From positions 248,001 to 312,000 of the forward strand of contig NZ_OZ244111.1 of assembly GCF_965215655.1 (NCBI RefSeq): 64,000 nt of DNA. The letters run 5' to 3'. The position numbers and the translations under genes are program-made. This document shows, piece by piece, positions 34,113 through 41,863 of the stretch. Below the pieces are notes generated by a model that made no database searches, had not been told where the DNA came from, and saw only the letters and a program-made list of their open reading frames with translations. This DNA is from Nioella sp965215655. Its GTDB lineage: Bacteria; Pseudomonadota; Alphaproteobacteria; Rhodobacterales; Rhodobacteraceae. Positions within the stretch are counted from its first letter, which is position 1, and each line of letters opens with the position of its first letter.

Positions 34113-34595
34113 ATGTGGAAAGACTTTCTTGGGAATGAAAGCGGTGCCGTGACCGTGGATTGGGTCGTGCTGACCGGTGGCCTCGTGGGGCTCGGTCTGG
34201 CAACGACCGCGATCGTTTCGGCGGGTGTTCAAGACCTGTCCGGGGACACGCGGGGCGCATTGGAATCGGACAGCATTATCGCGGCGAGTTTTGGCACCGA
34301 GTGGCCCGAATTCGTACTTGGGAACTATCAGCGCCCGCGCCCGGACCATCATACCGGTAACTGGAACCACCTCGTTGGCGCGATTGGCAGCTACAACGAG
34401 GATCAGCTGAATCTTCTGATGACACAGGGGCTGGATCTTTATGAAAACGGTGGAACGGCTGATATTCAGGCATGGGGGATCGACACCTACGCCCTTGGCT
34501 ATGACCAGATGCAGGCGCGTGGCATGGACACGACCGGCATGACCAACCCCAACGAACTGCTTGCCGGTTTCGAGGCGCAGCACGGGGCCACCTGA
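34113..34595 (+). CDS. Flp-pilin-like / prepilin-like protein
   Basis: The product is 160 residues. The N-terminus (MWKDFLGNESGAVTVDWVVL) has the short charged leader followed by one hydrophobic helix seen in Flp/TadE-type prepilins of Rhodobacterales (EsGAVTVDWVVLT). After the helix comes a soluble domain of about 120 residues without cysteines, longer than a true Flp pilin. No prepilin peptidase or tad genes are nearby, so it is an orphan. It could be a minor pilin or a membrane-anchored protein that borrowed the prepilin signal. A bidirectional terminator follows. Confidence 0.65.
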   Translation: MWKDFLGNESGAVTVDWVVLTGGLVGLGLATTAIVSAGVQDLSGDTRGALESDSIIAASFGTEWPEFVLGNYQRPRPDHHTGNWNHLVGAIGSYNEDQLNLLMTQGLDLYENGGTADIQAWGIDTYALGYDQMQARGMDTTGMTNPNELLAGFEAQHGAT

Positions 34596-34615
34596 CGGAC
34601 CCGGCATTTACGACG

Positions 34616-34648
34616 AAAAACGCCGCCCCGGATGAGGGCGGCGTTTCT
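34616..34648. terminator. Bidirectional terminator between pilin-like gene and rpmE
   Basis: The 9-bp stem ACGCCGCCC (34620-34628) / GGGCGGCGT (34636-34644) is flanked by an A-run on the left and TTTCTC on the right, so it can act for both the plus-strand pilin-like gene and the minus-strand rpmE. Confidence 0.8.
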
Positions 34649-34670
34649 CTGTTCCGATAGGCGGACTGGC

Positions 34671-34892
34671 TCAGAAGCCGAGGCCTTCGTATTTCTTCTT
34701 GAACTTCGACACGCGGCCGCCGGTGTCCATGAGGCGCGAGGTGCCGCCGGTCCAGGCCGGGTGCACGGTGGGGTCGATGTCCAGCGACAGCTGATCGCCC
34801 TCGGCGCCCCAAGTGGATTTCATCTGGATGACGGTGCCGTCGGTCATCTTGACGTCGATCAGGTGATAATCGGGATGGGTGTCTTTTTTCAT
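34671..34892 (-). CDS. rpmE: 50S ribosomal protein L31
   Basis: The product is 73 residues: MKKDTHPDYHLIDVKMTDGT, a central HPAWTGG and a C-terminal GRVSKFKKKYEGLG, all typical of L31. The zinc-binding CxxC of the C+ form is absent, so this is a cysteine-free type. It follows rplS by 11 bases in the same direction and ends at the shared terminator. Confidence 0.96.
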   Translation of the reverse strand: MKKDTHPDYHLIDVKMTDGTVIQMKSTWGAEGDQLSLDIDPTVHPAWTGGTSRLMDTGGRVSKFKKKYEGLGF

Positions 34893-34903
34893 GGTCCCGG
34901 TCC

Positions 34904-35287
34904 TTACGCTTCTGCGCCAGCTTTGGGCTTGTAGTTGGAAACTTCCGCGATACGGGCGGATTTACCGCGACGCGACCGCAGGTAATACAGCTTGGCGCGA
35001 CGCACGCGGCCACGGCGCACGACGGTGATGCTGTCGATATTGGTCGAATGCAGCGGGAAAACACGTTCCACGCCTTCGCCAAAGGAAATCTTGCGGACGG
35101 TGAAGGACCCGGCGATGCCCGAGCCGTTCTTGCGCGCGATGCAGACGCCTTCGTAGTTCTGCACACGGGTGCGCGTGCCTTCGGTCACTTTATAGCCAAC
35201 GCGGATGGTGTCACCCGCCTTGAAATCCGGAATCTCTTTGCCGAGCGCAGCGACCTGCTCGGCTTCCAGCTGTGCGATAAGATCCAT
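34904..35287 (-). CDS. rplS: 50S ribosomal protein L19
   Basis: The product is 127 residues: MDLIAQLEAEQVAALGKEIP, GDTIRVGYKVTEGTRTRVQN, then YEGVCIARKNG and RRAKLYYLRSRRGKSARI. The start at 35287 has GAGAG upstream; the frame extends to 35626 but that part lacks L19 similarity. It is usually last in the rpsP-rimM-trmD-rplS operon. Here a plus-strand gene separates it from trmD and it has its own long upstream region. Confidence 0.96.
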   Translation of the reverse strand: MDLIAQLEAEQVAALGKEIPDFKAGDTIRVGYKVTEGTRTRVQNYEGVCIARKNGSGIAGSFTVRKISFGEGVERVFPLHSTNIDSITVVRRGRVRRAKLYYLRSRRGKSARIAEVSNYKPKAGAEA

Positions 35288-35653
35288 CGCAACTCTCCAT
35301 TTCTGATCGTGGTTTTCCCACGAATGTGATGTCCGCCCCAGAGCTCTTGGTCTTCTTCCGGGTCCGCCGAAGCGCCCGCCAGAGATCAGGTCGTCTTTAC
35401 CTTTGTGGCGTCTTGCGAAGCGGGGACCGCGACGCGAAGCCGAAGAAAGCTCCGCTGCTAATGATCCTGCCCATAGCAAAACAGCCCCGAGTCGGATTTC
35501 CGACCGGGACGGGCGGGGTATATGGGGGAAGGGGGGGCGGATCAAGCCCCGAGTTGCTGGATGTGTCGCAAACGGGCCAGCCAGCGCAGCGGCCCGATCA
35601 TAGCCTCCCCTGAAGCGCCCTATCACACATTACCGGAACAGGAGAATCCTCGA
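35288..35653. other. Intergenic region between rplS and a divergent oxidoreductase gene
   Basis: This 366-base stretch has no convincing gene. It must contain the promoters of rplS (minus) and of the FAD oxidoreductase (plus). The stretch nearest rplS is unusually rich in short purine/pyrimidine runs (GAAGAAGACC on the minus strand) and could be a structured 5' leader; I cannot identify a known leader motif. Confidence 0.4.
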
Positions 35654-36961
35654 ATGACAAAGCCGACGCACAGCCCCGATCTGCTGGTGGTGGGGGGCGG
35701 CACCGCAGGGTTTGGTGTAGCGGTTGCCGGGGCGCGGCAGGGGGTGTCTGTGTGTCTGATCGAAGCCGGGGCCAAACTGGGCGGCGTCATGGCCTTTTGC
35801 CCCGGTATGCCGTGGGGCGGCGGTTTTCCTTGTGACGTGTCGATTGGGGGCCTCTTCGACGAGCTAACGGACAGGCTGGCCGCGATGCACCCGCCCGCCG
35901 CCGAAAGGCGCTATTCGACGCTGGAAAACTTCGGGGCGGAGGTGGTCTATGATCCTGACATGGCGCAGATCGAGATGTTCGCCATGCTGGAGGAGGCGGG
36001 CGTCCAGCTGCATCTGAACACGCTGGCCGAGGCCCCGGTGATGGAGGGCAACCGCATCGGCTCTGTCCGCGCGATGGATCGGCACGGGCCTTTGATCTTC
36101 CGTCCCCGAATGGTGGTGGATGCCTCCGGTGATGGCCATATCGCGGCACAGGCGGGTGTGCCCTTCGATCTGGGCGACGCCAGCGGCAAGATGATGGGCG
36201 TGACGCTGTCTTTTCTGATGGTGAACGCGCCCTGGGATCAGGTCTTTGCCGAGGGCGACCCCTATTTTACGCGGTTTGCTGAAAAAGGCGTGGCCGAAGG
36301 GCGGCTGCACCCGGACCTCGCGCAGCTTTACATGATGAAGGGATTTCACCCCGGCACGGTCTTCTGCAACTCGGTCGTGATCCGCAATGTGGACGGCACC
36401 GACCCGGCCTCGGTTGCGCGCGCGACCCAGGAAGGCCGCCGCCGGGTGGTGCAGCTGGTGGCGTTCCTGCGCGATGAGGTGCCGGGGTTCGAACACGCCT
36501 GGATGACGGCGCTTGGCCCGACAGTGGGTGTGCGTGAAACCCGCAAGCTGCACGGGATGCACCGGCTGACGGGGGCAGAGGTCGCGGCGGGTACCAAGTT
36601 CCCCGACGGCATTGTCGCCTGTTCCAACCCGGTCGATGACGTGATGCGCGGGGATGGCGGCGCGATGACCCATGACGCGGCATTGGAAGAGGGGTTCTAT
36701 ACGCTGCCCTTCCGCGCACTGGTTCCCGCACATGTGGAAAACCTGATGTTCGCGGGTCGCAACGTGTCCGCCGACCCGGTGGCCTTCGCCTCGATCCGGG
36801 GGATGCCGCAATGCATGGCCATGGGGCAGGCCGTGGGCAATGCGGCGGCGCTGGCGCTGGCGGGCAACGCCCCGGTGCAGGCACTGGACACGGCCAGCGT
36901 GGTCGCGGCCATGCAGGCGCAGGGTCTGCGCGGGCTGGCGGGTCAGGGGCTGCGGGACTAA
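35654..36961 (+). CDS. FAD-dependent oxidoreductase (FAD_oxidored family)
   Basis: The product is 435 residues. The N-terminal LLVVGGGTAGFGVAVAGARQ and a following acidic strand (LIEAGAKLGGVM) bind FAD. VVDASGDGHIAAQAGVPFDL and a C-terminal NLMFAGRNVSADPVAFASIR with GMPQCMAMGQAVG match the PF12831-type family. The substrate is unknown. It lies on the plus strand between trmD and rplS, inside an otherwise minus-strand ribosomal block, and its stop TAA interlocks with the trmD stop (CTAA, 36958-36961). The frame upstream of 35654 is not conserved-looking. Confidence 0.82.
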   Translation: MTKPTHSPDLLVVGGGTAGFGVAVAGARQGVSVCLIEAGAKLGGVMAFCPGMPWGGGFPCDVSIGGLFDELTDRLAAMHPPAAERRYSTLENFGAEVVYDPDMAQIEMFAMLEEAGVQLHLNTLAEAPVMEGNRIGSVRAMDRHGPLIFRPRMVVDASGDGHIAAQAGVPFDLGDASGKMMGVTLSFLMVNAPWDQVFAEGDPYFTRFAEKGVAEGRLHPDLAQLYMMKGFHPGTVFCNSVVIRNVDGTDPASVARATQEGRRRVVQLVAFLRDEVPGFEHAWMTALGPTVGVRETRKLHGMHRLTGAEVAAGTKFPDGIVACSNPVDDVMRGDGGAMTHDAALEEGFYTLPFRALVPAHVENLMFAGRNVSADPVAFASIRGMPQCMAMGQAVGNAAALALAGNAPVQALDTASVVAAMQAQGLRGLAGQGLRD

Positions 36962-37770
36962 CCCTTGTCCTTGCGGGCCTGATAGGCGGCCCACAGGTCC
37001 GGGCGCCGTTTCCGCGTAAGCTCTTCGGACTGTTCCTTGCGCCACGCCTCTATCTTGCCGTGATGGCCAGACAGCAGCACCTCGGGGATTTCCCGGCCTT
37101 CCCAAATAGCGGGCTTGGTATATTGCGGATGCTCCAACAGCCCGTCAGAGAAGCTTTCCTCCTCGGTCGAGGCCTGGTTGCCCAGAACATTGGGAATCAG
37201 CCGAACGCTGGCGTCGATGACGGTCTGTGCCGCGATCTCTCCGCCGGTCAGCACAAAATCCCCGATGGAGATTTCTTCCATCCCGAAATGGTCGATGACT
37301 CGCTGATCCACCCCTTCGAAGCGACCGCAGAGCAGCGTCATCCCCTCGGCCTGCGAAAAGCGTTGTGCGTCGGCCTGGGTGAAGGGCTTGCCACGTGGGC
37401 TGAGATAGACGCGCGGCCAGCGGGCGGGATCGTCCGGCGTGCCGTTCGAGGCCATCCGCAGCGCGCGCCCCAGAACGTCGGGCCGCATCACCAGCCCGGC
37501 CCCGCCCCCTGCAGGCGTGTCATCGACGTTGCGATGCTTGCCCGCCCCGAAGATGCGCAGATCGATGGGTTCAAGCGCCCACAACCCCTGTTGCAGCGCC
37601 TTGCCGGTCAGGGATGCCCCCAGAACACCCGGAAAGACCTCGGGGAACAGGGTCAGCACCTTGGCCGTCCACGCGCCTTTCAGGCGGGGCGTGGGCGTCA
37701 TCAGGTCCCGGGGCTTCAGGCTCGCGCTGATCGACAGGCGGCCATGGGATTTGGAGGGTGCATCGGACAT
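36958..37770 (-). CDS. trmD: tRNA (guanine-N1)-methyltransferase
   Basis: The product is 270 residues from the Met at 37770. It has the SPOUT-family signatures of TrmD: VLTLFPEVFPGVLGASL, DDTPAGGGAGLVMRPDVLGR, LLCGRFEGVDQRVIDHFGME, EISIGDFVLTGGEIAAQTVI and EHPQYTKPAIWEGREIPEVL. It makes m1G37 in tRNAs and is essential in most bacteria. The N-terminus may begin instead at 37701 (MTPTPRLKG), since the first 23 residues are not typical. It diverges from the lipoprotein gene at 37917 and so probably has its own promoter, apart from rimM. Confidence 0.95.
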   Translation of the reverse strand: MSDAPSKSHGRLSISASLKPRDLMTPTPRLKGAWTAKVLTLFPEVFPGVLGASLTGKALQQGLWALEPIDLRIFGAGKHRNVDDTPAGGGAGLVMRPDVLGRALRMASNGTPDDPARWPRVYLSPRGKPFTQADAQRFSQAEGMTLLCGRFEGVDQRVIDHFGMEEISIGDFVLTGGEIAAQTVIDASVRLIPNVLGNQASTEEESFSDGLLEHPQYTKPAIWEGREIPEVLLSGHHGKIEAWRKEQSEELTRKRRPDLWAAYQARKDKG

Positions 37771-37916
37771 GGCGAAGGGGTTACAAGCAAGCGTGGCGCG
37801 ATACAATAGAGGCTGTTACGGGCAAGGCTTGCCCCGCCACGCCCTGAAAAGCTTGATTTTTCGGCCAGAATGCTAGGATATGGGGCAGTTTTTGAACAAA
37901 CGGATTTCTGACGGCC

Positions 37917-38657
37917 ATGTTCTCTCGTCTTTTGCGCCGCCTGCTTGTGTGCGGTTTCGGTCTTGGCGTCGCGGGTTGCGGCGCTCAGCATGCCCCGCCG
38001 CCGGACGGCACCCCGATCACCGTCTGGGCCACGGTCTATCGCCTTGTGGATGGCCGCACGGATGGCGGCGGCATCCCGATCCGCAGCATGGGCGGCAGGG
38101 TCATCGGCCCGACCGTCGCAAGGTCGGACTGGTGTGCTGGCGCGCTGGCGGGCAGCCTGCGGGTGGGAGGCGAGGTTTTCAACTTCGCAGGTGTCACCGG
38201 ATCGCCGCAGGCCAATTGCAGCCATGGACCAAGCGAGCGTGTACGCTGGCAACGCTCACCGCACCCCTATGGCACAGGGGCCCGCAGCAACCCGCTTCAC
38301 CCCTTTCGCACCATCGCCTGCGATCTGGGGTGGGTCGGCGGGTCCACCCCGTGGGTGAATGGCGGCTACCCGGAATTCGGTCAGCGCATCTACATCCCTG
38401 CGGCTGACGGCGTGGAGTTGCCCGATGGAACCGTCCATGACGGCATCTTCATTTGCGAGGATACGGGCGGCGCGGTGACCGGCAACCATATCGACGTGTT
38501 TCTCGGCCCCATGTCTGGCCCGATGAGCCGGGTCATTGCCCGCAACCCATTCGATTTCGTCAGCCATGGAGACCACGCCGAGGTTCAGGCCTTCCTGTTG
38601 CCGATGGAAACGGACCCGCAGCCGCAACCCTGCCGAGGCCTGTTCTGTCCGCGATAG
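37917..38657 (+). CDS. 3D-domain lipoprotein
   Basis: The product is 246 residues. A lipoprotein signal (hydrophobic run, then GVAGC with the acylated Cys21) is followed by a mature domain ending in DTGGAVTGNHIDVF, the three-aspartate (3D) motif of MltA/resuscitation-factor-type domains. The TVYRLVDG strand supplies another part of that fold. The 3D fold is linked to peptidoglycan cleavage, but a catalytic activity is not certain. It stands alone on the plus strand between trmD and rimM and converges on rimM with three bases between. Confidence 0.8.
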   Translation: MFSRLLRRLLVCGFGLGVAGCGAQHAPPPDGTPITVWATVYRLVDGRTDGGGIPIRSMGGRVIGPTVARSDWCAGALAGSLRVGGEVFNFAGVTGSPQANCSHGPSERVRWQRSPHPYGTGARSNPLHPFRTIACDLGWVGGSTPWVNGGYPEFGQRIYIPAADGVELPDGTVHDGIFICEDTGGAVTGNHIDVFLGPMSGPMSRVIARNPFDFVSHGDHAEVQAFLLPMETDPQPQPCRGLFCPR

Positions 38658-38660
38658 GGA

Positions 38661-39173
38661 TCAGTCTTCGTCGAACAGCCCCTCGGGCGGGTCCACCACG
38701 ATTCGGCCTGCTGTCAGGTCGACGGTTGGCACAATGGCCTGTGTGAACGGCACCAGAACCGTGCCGGATTTGCCCTTCTGGCGGACCTCCAGCAGGTCGC
38801 CCGCGCCATGGTTCATCACTGCGTGAACCTGCCCCAGATCCACCCCGCCGGTATCGACGACGGTCAGGCCAATCAGGTCGGCATGGTAGAACTCATCGTC
38901 GGGCAGGTCGGGCAGGGCCTCGCGCGGGGCATAGAGGCGGACGCCCTTCAGTGCGTCGGCCTCTTCCTTGGTCTTCACACCCGACAGGCGCACCGCAAAG
39001 CCACCCTTGACCGGGCGGGTGATGGTCACCTTGAACTCGCGAGAGCCCTTTTCGTCGGAGAGGGGACCATAGTCACCTAACGCCGAGGGTTCGGCGCAGA
39101 AGCTTTTGACCCGCGCTTCTCCCCGCACCCCGTAGGATCCGGTGATCGCGGCCAAGCAAACTCTGTCAGACAT
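38661..39173 (-). CDS. rimM: Ribosome maturation factor RimM
   Basis: The product is 170 residues: VCLAAITGSYGVRGEARVKS (RimM N-terminal beta-barrel), GVKTKEEADALKGVRLYAPR, then the PRC-barrel half (DEFYHADLIGLTVVDTGGVD, VPFTQAIVPTVDL). It assists 16S rRNA processing at the 30S head. The start at 39173 overlaps the end of the small membrane-protein gene by eight bases. The order rpsP ... rimM ... trmD ... rplS is preserved but spread over 5.5 kb. Confidence 0.95.
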   Translation of the reverse strand: MSDRVCLAAITGSYGVRGEARVKSFCAEPSALGDYGPLSDEKGSREFKVTITRPVKGGFAVRLSGVKTKEEADALKGVRLYAPREALPDLPDDEFYHADLIGLTVVDTGGVDLGQVHAVMNHGAGDLLEVRQKGKSGTVLVPFTQAIVPTVDLTAGRIVVDPPEGLFDED

Positions 39174-39360
39174 GGTGAACCTCCAAGGCGGGAAGATAGG
39201 CGTCAACGGGCGGCAATTCCACGTAAATCGCAACCCAGAACAGGAAGATGAAAGCGGCGGCCACGAGGATCAGGATCACGCCGACAAGTTTCGCAGGGCC
39301 ATCGCCCATGATCAGCAGGTAAAGCCCCAGTATCGCGAAGGCGATCGGCAGAAGGATCAT
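39166..39360 (-). CDS. Small two-helix membrane protein
   Basis: The product is 64 residues from the ATG at 39360 (TGAGGT lies about 8 bases upstream). It has two hydrophobic stretches, roughly residues 2-19 and 25-48 (LLPIAFAILGLYLLIM; LVGVILILVAAAFIFLFWVA), and a short C-terminal tail ending EVHHV. No family is recognised. It lies between bluB and rimM in the same direction, overlapping rimM by eight bases and starting 10 bases after bluB, which argues for a real translated gene. Confidence 0.65.
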   Translation of the reverse strand: MILLPIAFAILGLYLLIMGDGPAKLVGVILILVAAAFIFLFWVAIYVELPPVDAYLPALEVHHV

Positions 39361-39370
39361 CGGCAATACC

Positions 39371-40000
39371 TCAGCGGATCAGCAGGTCCAGCGTACTGTC
39401 GCGCTGCTCCCATCCGAGCCGCTCCAGTTCCGGGGTTTCGCCATCTTCTTCCGGCAGGCCGACGCACAGGTAAGCGACAAGCGCCCAATCCTCGGGCACC
39501 TCCAGATCGCGCGTCAGTCTTTCGTCGTCCAGGATCGAAACCCACCCGACGCCAAGCCCCCGCGCCCGCGCTGCCAGCCAAAACAGCATCAGCGCCGAGA
39601 CGACGGAATAGCGCAGCATCTCGGGCATGGTCTGGCGCCCCAAACCTGCGCCCTTGGTGGTCGCTTCGTCCGAGAAGACCGCCAGCTGAACCGGGGCCTC
39701 GCGCATGCCAGACAGTTTCAGCCCGGCATAGCGTTCGGCTGTGTCGCCGCTATAGCCCGCCAGCGCCTTTGCATTGGCGGCCTCGAAATTCTCGACGGCA
39801 AGCGCCCGCTTCTCGGCACTGTCCACCCGGACCAGCCGCCACGGTTCCGACAGCCCGACCGAGGGCGCAAGTGAAAAGGCGCCGAGGGCTTCCGCCAACA
39901 GCGCCTCGTCCACCGGATCGGGACGGAAGCGGCGCACATCGCGCCGCCACCGCATCAGATCCGTCAGATCGTCTTGAAAGCCGCGAGAAAACGCGCGCAT
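39371..40000 (-). CDS. bluB: 5,6-dimethylbenzimidazole synthase (BluB, nitroreductase fold)
   Basis: The product is 209 residues. MRWRRDVRRFRPDPVDEALL, APSVGLSEPWRLVRV, LGRQTMPEMLRYSVVSALML and ARARGLGVGWVSILDDE match BluB, which cannibalises FMNH2 with O2 to form dimethylbenzimidazole, the lower ligand of cobalamin. Other nitroreductases lack the GLGRQTMPE segment. It is translated just after rpsP (5-base gap) in the ribosomal block. Its presence implies that the cell makes or remodels true B12, the cofactor the dehalogenase in this window would need. Confidence 0.88.
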   Translation of the reverse strand: MRAFSRGFQDDLTDLMRWRRDVRRFRPDPVDEALLAEALGAFSLAPSVGLSEPWRLVRVDSAEKRALAVENFEAANAKALAGYSGDTAERYAGLKLSGMREAPVQLAVFSDEATTKGAGLGRQTMPEMLRYSVVSALMLFWLAARARGLGVGWVSILDDERLTRDLEVPEDWALVAYLCVGLPEEDGETPELERLGWEQRDSTLDLLIR

Positions 40001-40005
40001 TCCGA

Positions 40006-40398
40006 TTACTCTTCGGAAGCAGCTTCTTCTTCTGCCGGTGCAGCAGCAGCTTCGGCAGCCTCAGCGGCCTTGGCTGCTTTCTCTTCTGCACGCTCCAGGG
40101 CTTTCTTGCCGGGGGCACCCTTCTTCAGGTTGGCACGCTCTTTTTTCTCGACGACGCCAGCGGCTTCGAGGAAGCGGGACACGCGGTCGGTCGGCTGCGC
40201 GCCTTCACCCAGCCAGTACTGCACGCGCTCCATGTTCATCTGAACGCGGTCTTCGCTGTCTTTCGGCAGCAGCGGGTTGTAGGTGCCGAGCTTCTCGATG
40301 TAGCGGCCATCGCGCGGCATGCGGCTGTCGGAAGCCACGATGCGGTAGAAGGGGCGCTTTTTGGAGCCGCCGCGGGCGAGCCGGATTTTCATAGCCAT
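40006..40398 (-). CDS. rpsP: 30S ribosomal protein S16
   Basis: The product is 130 residues. The S16 core (MKIRLARGGSKKRPFYRIVA, DSRMPRDGRYIEKLGTYNPL, NMERVQYWLGEGAQPTDRV) is followed by an alanine/glutamate-rich extension of about 40 residues (EKAAKAAEAAEAAAAPAEEE), as often seen in alphaproteobacteria. The start is at 40398, or at the Met two codons later. It is preceded by chorismate mutase and followed by bluB, both in the same direction. Confidence 0.96.
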   Translation of the reverse strand: MAMKIRLARGGSKKRPFYRIVASDSRMPRDGRYIEKLGTYNPLLPKDSEDRVQMNMERVQYWLGEGAQPTDRVSRFLEAAGVVEKKERANLKKGAPGKKALERAEEKAAKAAEAAEAAAAPAEEEAASEE

Positions 40399-40437
40399 TG
40401 TGAGTGTCTCCTTTGAATGGCGGTCGAGGCCGGGGCC

Positions 40438-40734
40438 TCAGGATTGGTGTTGTTTGTGGTGCTGAATGACTTCAGCGATGATGAAGTTCAGAAACTTCTT
40501 GGCGAATTCGGGGTCCAGATCGGCCTCTTTCGCCAAATCCTCCAGCCGCGCGATCTGCTTGGCTTCGCGGGCCGGGTCGGAGGGGGGCAGGTCGTGGGTG
40601 GCCTTTAGAACGCCAACCGCCTGCGTGTGCTTGAACCGCTCGCCAAGCGTGTAGACAAGGATCGCATCAAGCCGGTCGATGGACTCGCGATGCCCTTTCA
40701 GGATCTCGGCGGCGCGGGTGGCGTCGTCGGTCAT
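40438..40734 (-). CDS. Chorismate mutase (AroQ type)
   Basis: The product is 98 residues, an all-helical monofunctional AroQ: IDRLDAILVYTLGERFKHTQ, AVGVLKATHDLPPSDPAREA, then LNFIIAEVIQHH. Conserved Arg, Lys and Glu residues of the helical active site are present. It converts chorismate to prephenate for Phe/Tyr synthesis. Its ATG overlaps the stop of the upstream GNAT gene (ATGA, 40731-40734). Confidence 0.9.
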   Translation of the reverse strand: MTDDATRAAEILKGHRESIDRLDAILVYTLGERFKHTQAVGVLKATHDLPPSDPAREAKQIARLEDLAKEADLDPEFAKKFLNFIIAEVIQHHKQHQS

Positions 40735-41315
40735 TGCAGCGTCTCCTCTGCGCTGTGGCGGTAAACCTGGATGGCGTGGTCATGGGCAGCCTCGGCGGCG
40801 GCGTCGCGGGTTGCGCCAAGCCGTTCGGCCAGTCGGATCGACCGGGTGTTGTCATGGTCTATGGTGCTGACCAGAGTCTTCAGCCCAAGCGTGTCGAACG
40901 CATGGGCACGGGCCGCGCGGGCGGCTTCCTGCGCGTAGCCGTGGCCCTCTGCCTCGGGCAGGAACAGATAGCCCAGTTCCGGTTCATGGTCGCCCGGTTC
41001 GAACCCAAGCAGGACGAAGCCGATTGCTTTGCCCGTGTCGCGGGTTTCGACCGTCCAGACGCCATGGCCACGCAGCAGCCAAGTGGCCACCATCTGCGCA
41101 AAGTCGAGCCAGAGCGCATCGCGGTCGGTGTTGTCCTCGACCAGGTAGCGACCACGCTCGCTTTCGCCGATAGTGGCATAGGTCTCGAAATCCTCGATGC
41201 GGGGCGCGCGCAGCACCAGCCGGTCGGTGTCCAGAACCGGCAGGGCGTCCTGAAGCTGCACGGCAAACTCGGCGGCAGGGCCGGTTGCGGGGGTCTCGTG
41301 TGGGGCGCGGATCAA
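40731..41315 (-). CDS. GNAT-family N-acetyltransferase (probable TTG start)
   Basis: The product is 194 residues if started at the TTG at 41315, which overlaps the preceding GNAT stop (TTGA) and has GGAGG 7 bases upstream. No ATG lies between there and the first conserved residues. The sequence LDTDRLVLRAPRIEDFETYA, GYLFLPEAEGHGYAQEAARA and NTRSIRLAERLGATRD is that of RimJ/RimL-type acetyltransferases. Substrate unknown. It is a paralogue of the next gene upstream, and the pair sits between ffh and chorismate mutase. Confidence 0.82.
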   Translation of the reverse strand: MIRAPHETPATGPAAEFAVQLQDALPVLDTDRLVLRAPRIEDFETYATIGESERGRYLVEDNTDRDALWLDFAQMVATWLLRGHGVWTVETRDTGKAIGFVLLGFEPGDHEPELGYLFLPEAEGHGYAQEAARAARAHAFDTLGLKTLVSTIDHDNTRSIRLAERLGATRDAAAEAAHDHAIQVYRHSAEETLQ

Positions 41316-41863
41316 TTCAGCACCTCCGGCGCGGGGTGGCGGTAGACCAGTATGACCTCGCCTTCCTCGGCTTCGGGTGCCTCGGCGTTGGTATCCACGT
41401 GGCATCCCATACGTTCCGCAAGGGCGATGGACCGAGTGTTGCGGCTGTCGATATAGGACACCGCCGTCGGCCAGCCGAGATCTTCATAGGCGAACCGACG
41501 CGCCTCATTCGCGGCTTCAAGGGCAAAGCCCTTGCCTTCCGCATCGGCGTTCCAGACCGTCCAGCCCAGTTCCTTTTCCGGCCAATCCAGCGGATGCCAG
41601 GGGCCGGTCATGCCCACAGGTATGCCCGGGTCGGATTTCAGTTCGAAGACGAAGCTGCCATAGCCGCGCAACATCCACATACCGGCCACATGGGCAAATG
41701 CGCGCCACGCCTTGCCGGGTTCTGCGATCATCGCGCCCCCAATAAACTCGGCCCGACTGGTTGCCGAGAAGGCGCACCAATGCCGCACATCCCCCATGCG
41801 CGGGCCGCGCAGGACGAGACGCTCGGTTTCGAGCGTGGGGATATGCGGCAGGGGCGTGGTCAC
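41312..41863 (-). CDS. GNAT-family N-acetyltransferase
   Basis: The product is 183 residues. It shares with its downstream neighbour the pattern LETERLVLRGPRMGDVRHW, GKAWRAFAHVAGMWMLRGYG, ELGWTVWNADAEGKGFALEA and NTRSIALAERMGCHVD, that is, a RimJ/RimL-like acetyl-CoA-binding fold. The two are likely a tandem duplication. The ATG at 41863 overlaps the ffh stop by four bases. Possible substrates are protein N-termini or small amines; the sequence does not tell. Confidence 0.88.
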   Translation of the reverse strand: MTTPLPHIPTLETERLVLRGPRMGDVRHWCAFSATSRAEFIGGAMIAEPGKAWRAFAHVAGMWMLRGYGSFVFELKSDPGIPVGMTGPWHPLDWPEKELGWTVWNADAEGKGFALEAANEARRFAYEDLGWPTAVSYIDSRNTRSIALAERMGCHVDTNAEAPEAEEGEVILVYRHPAPEVLN

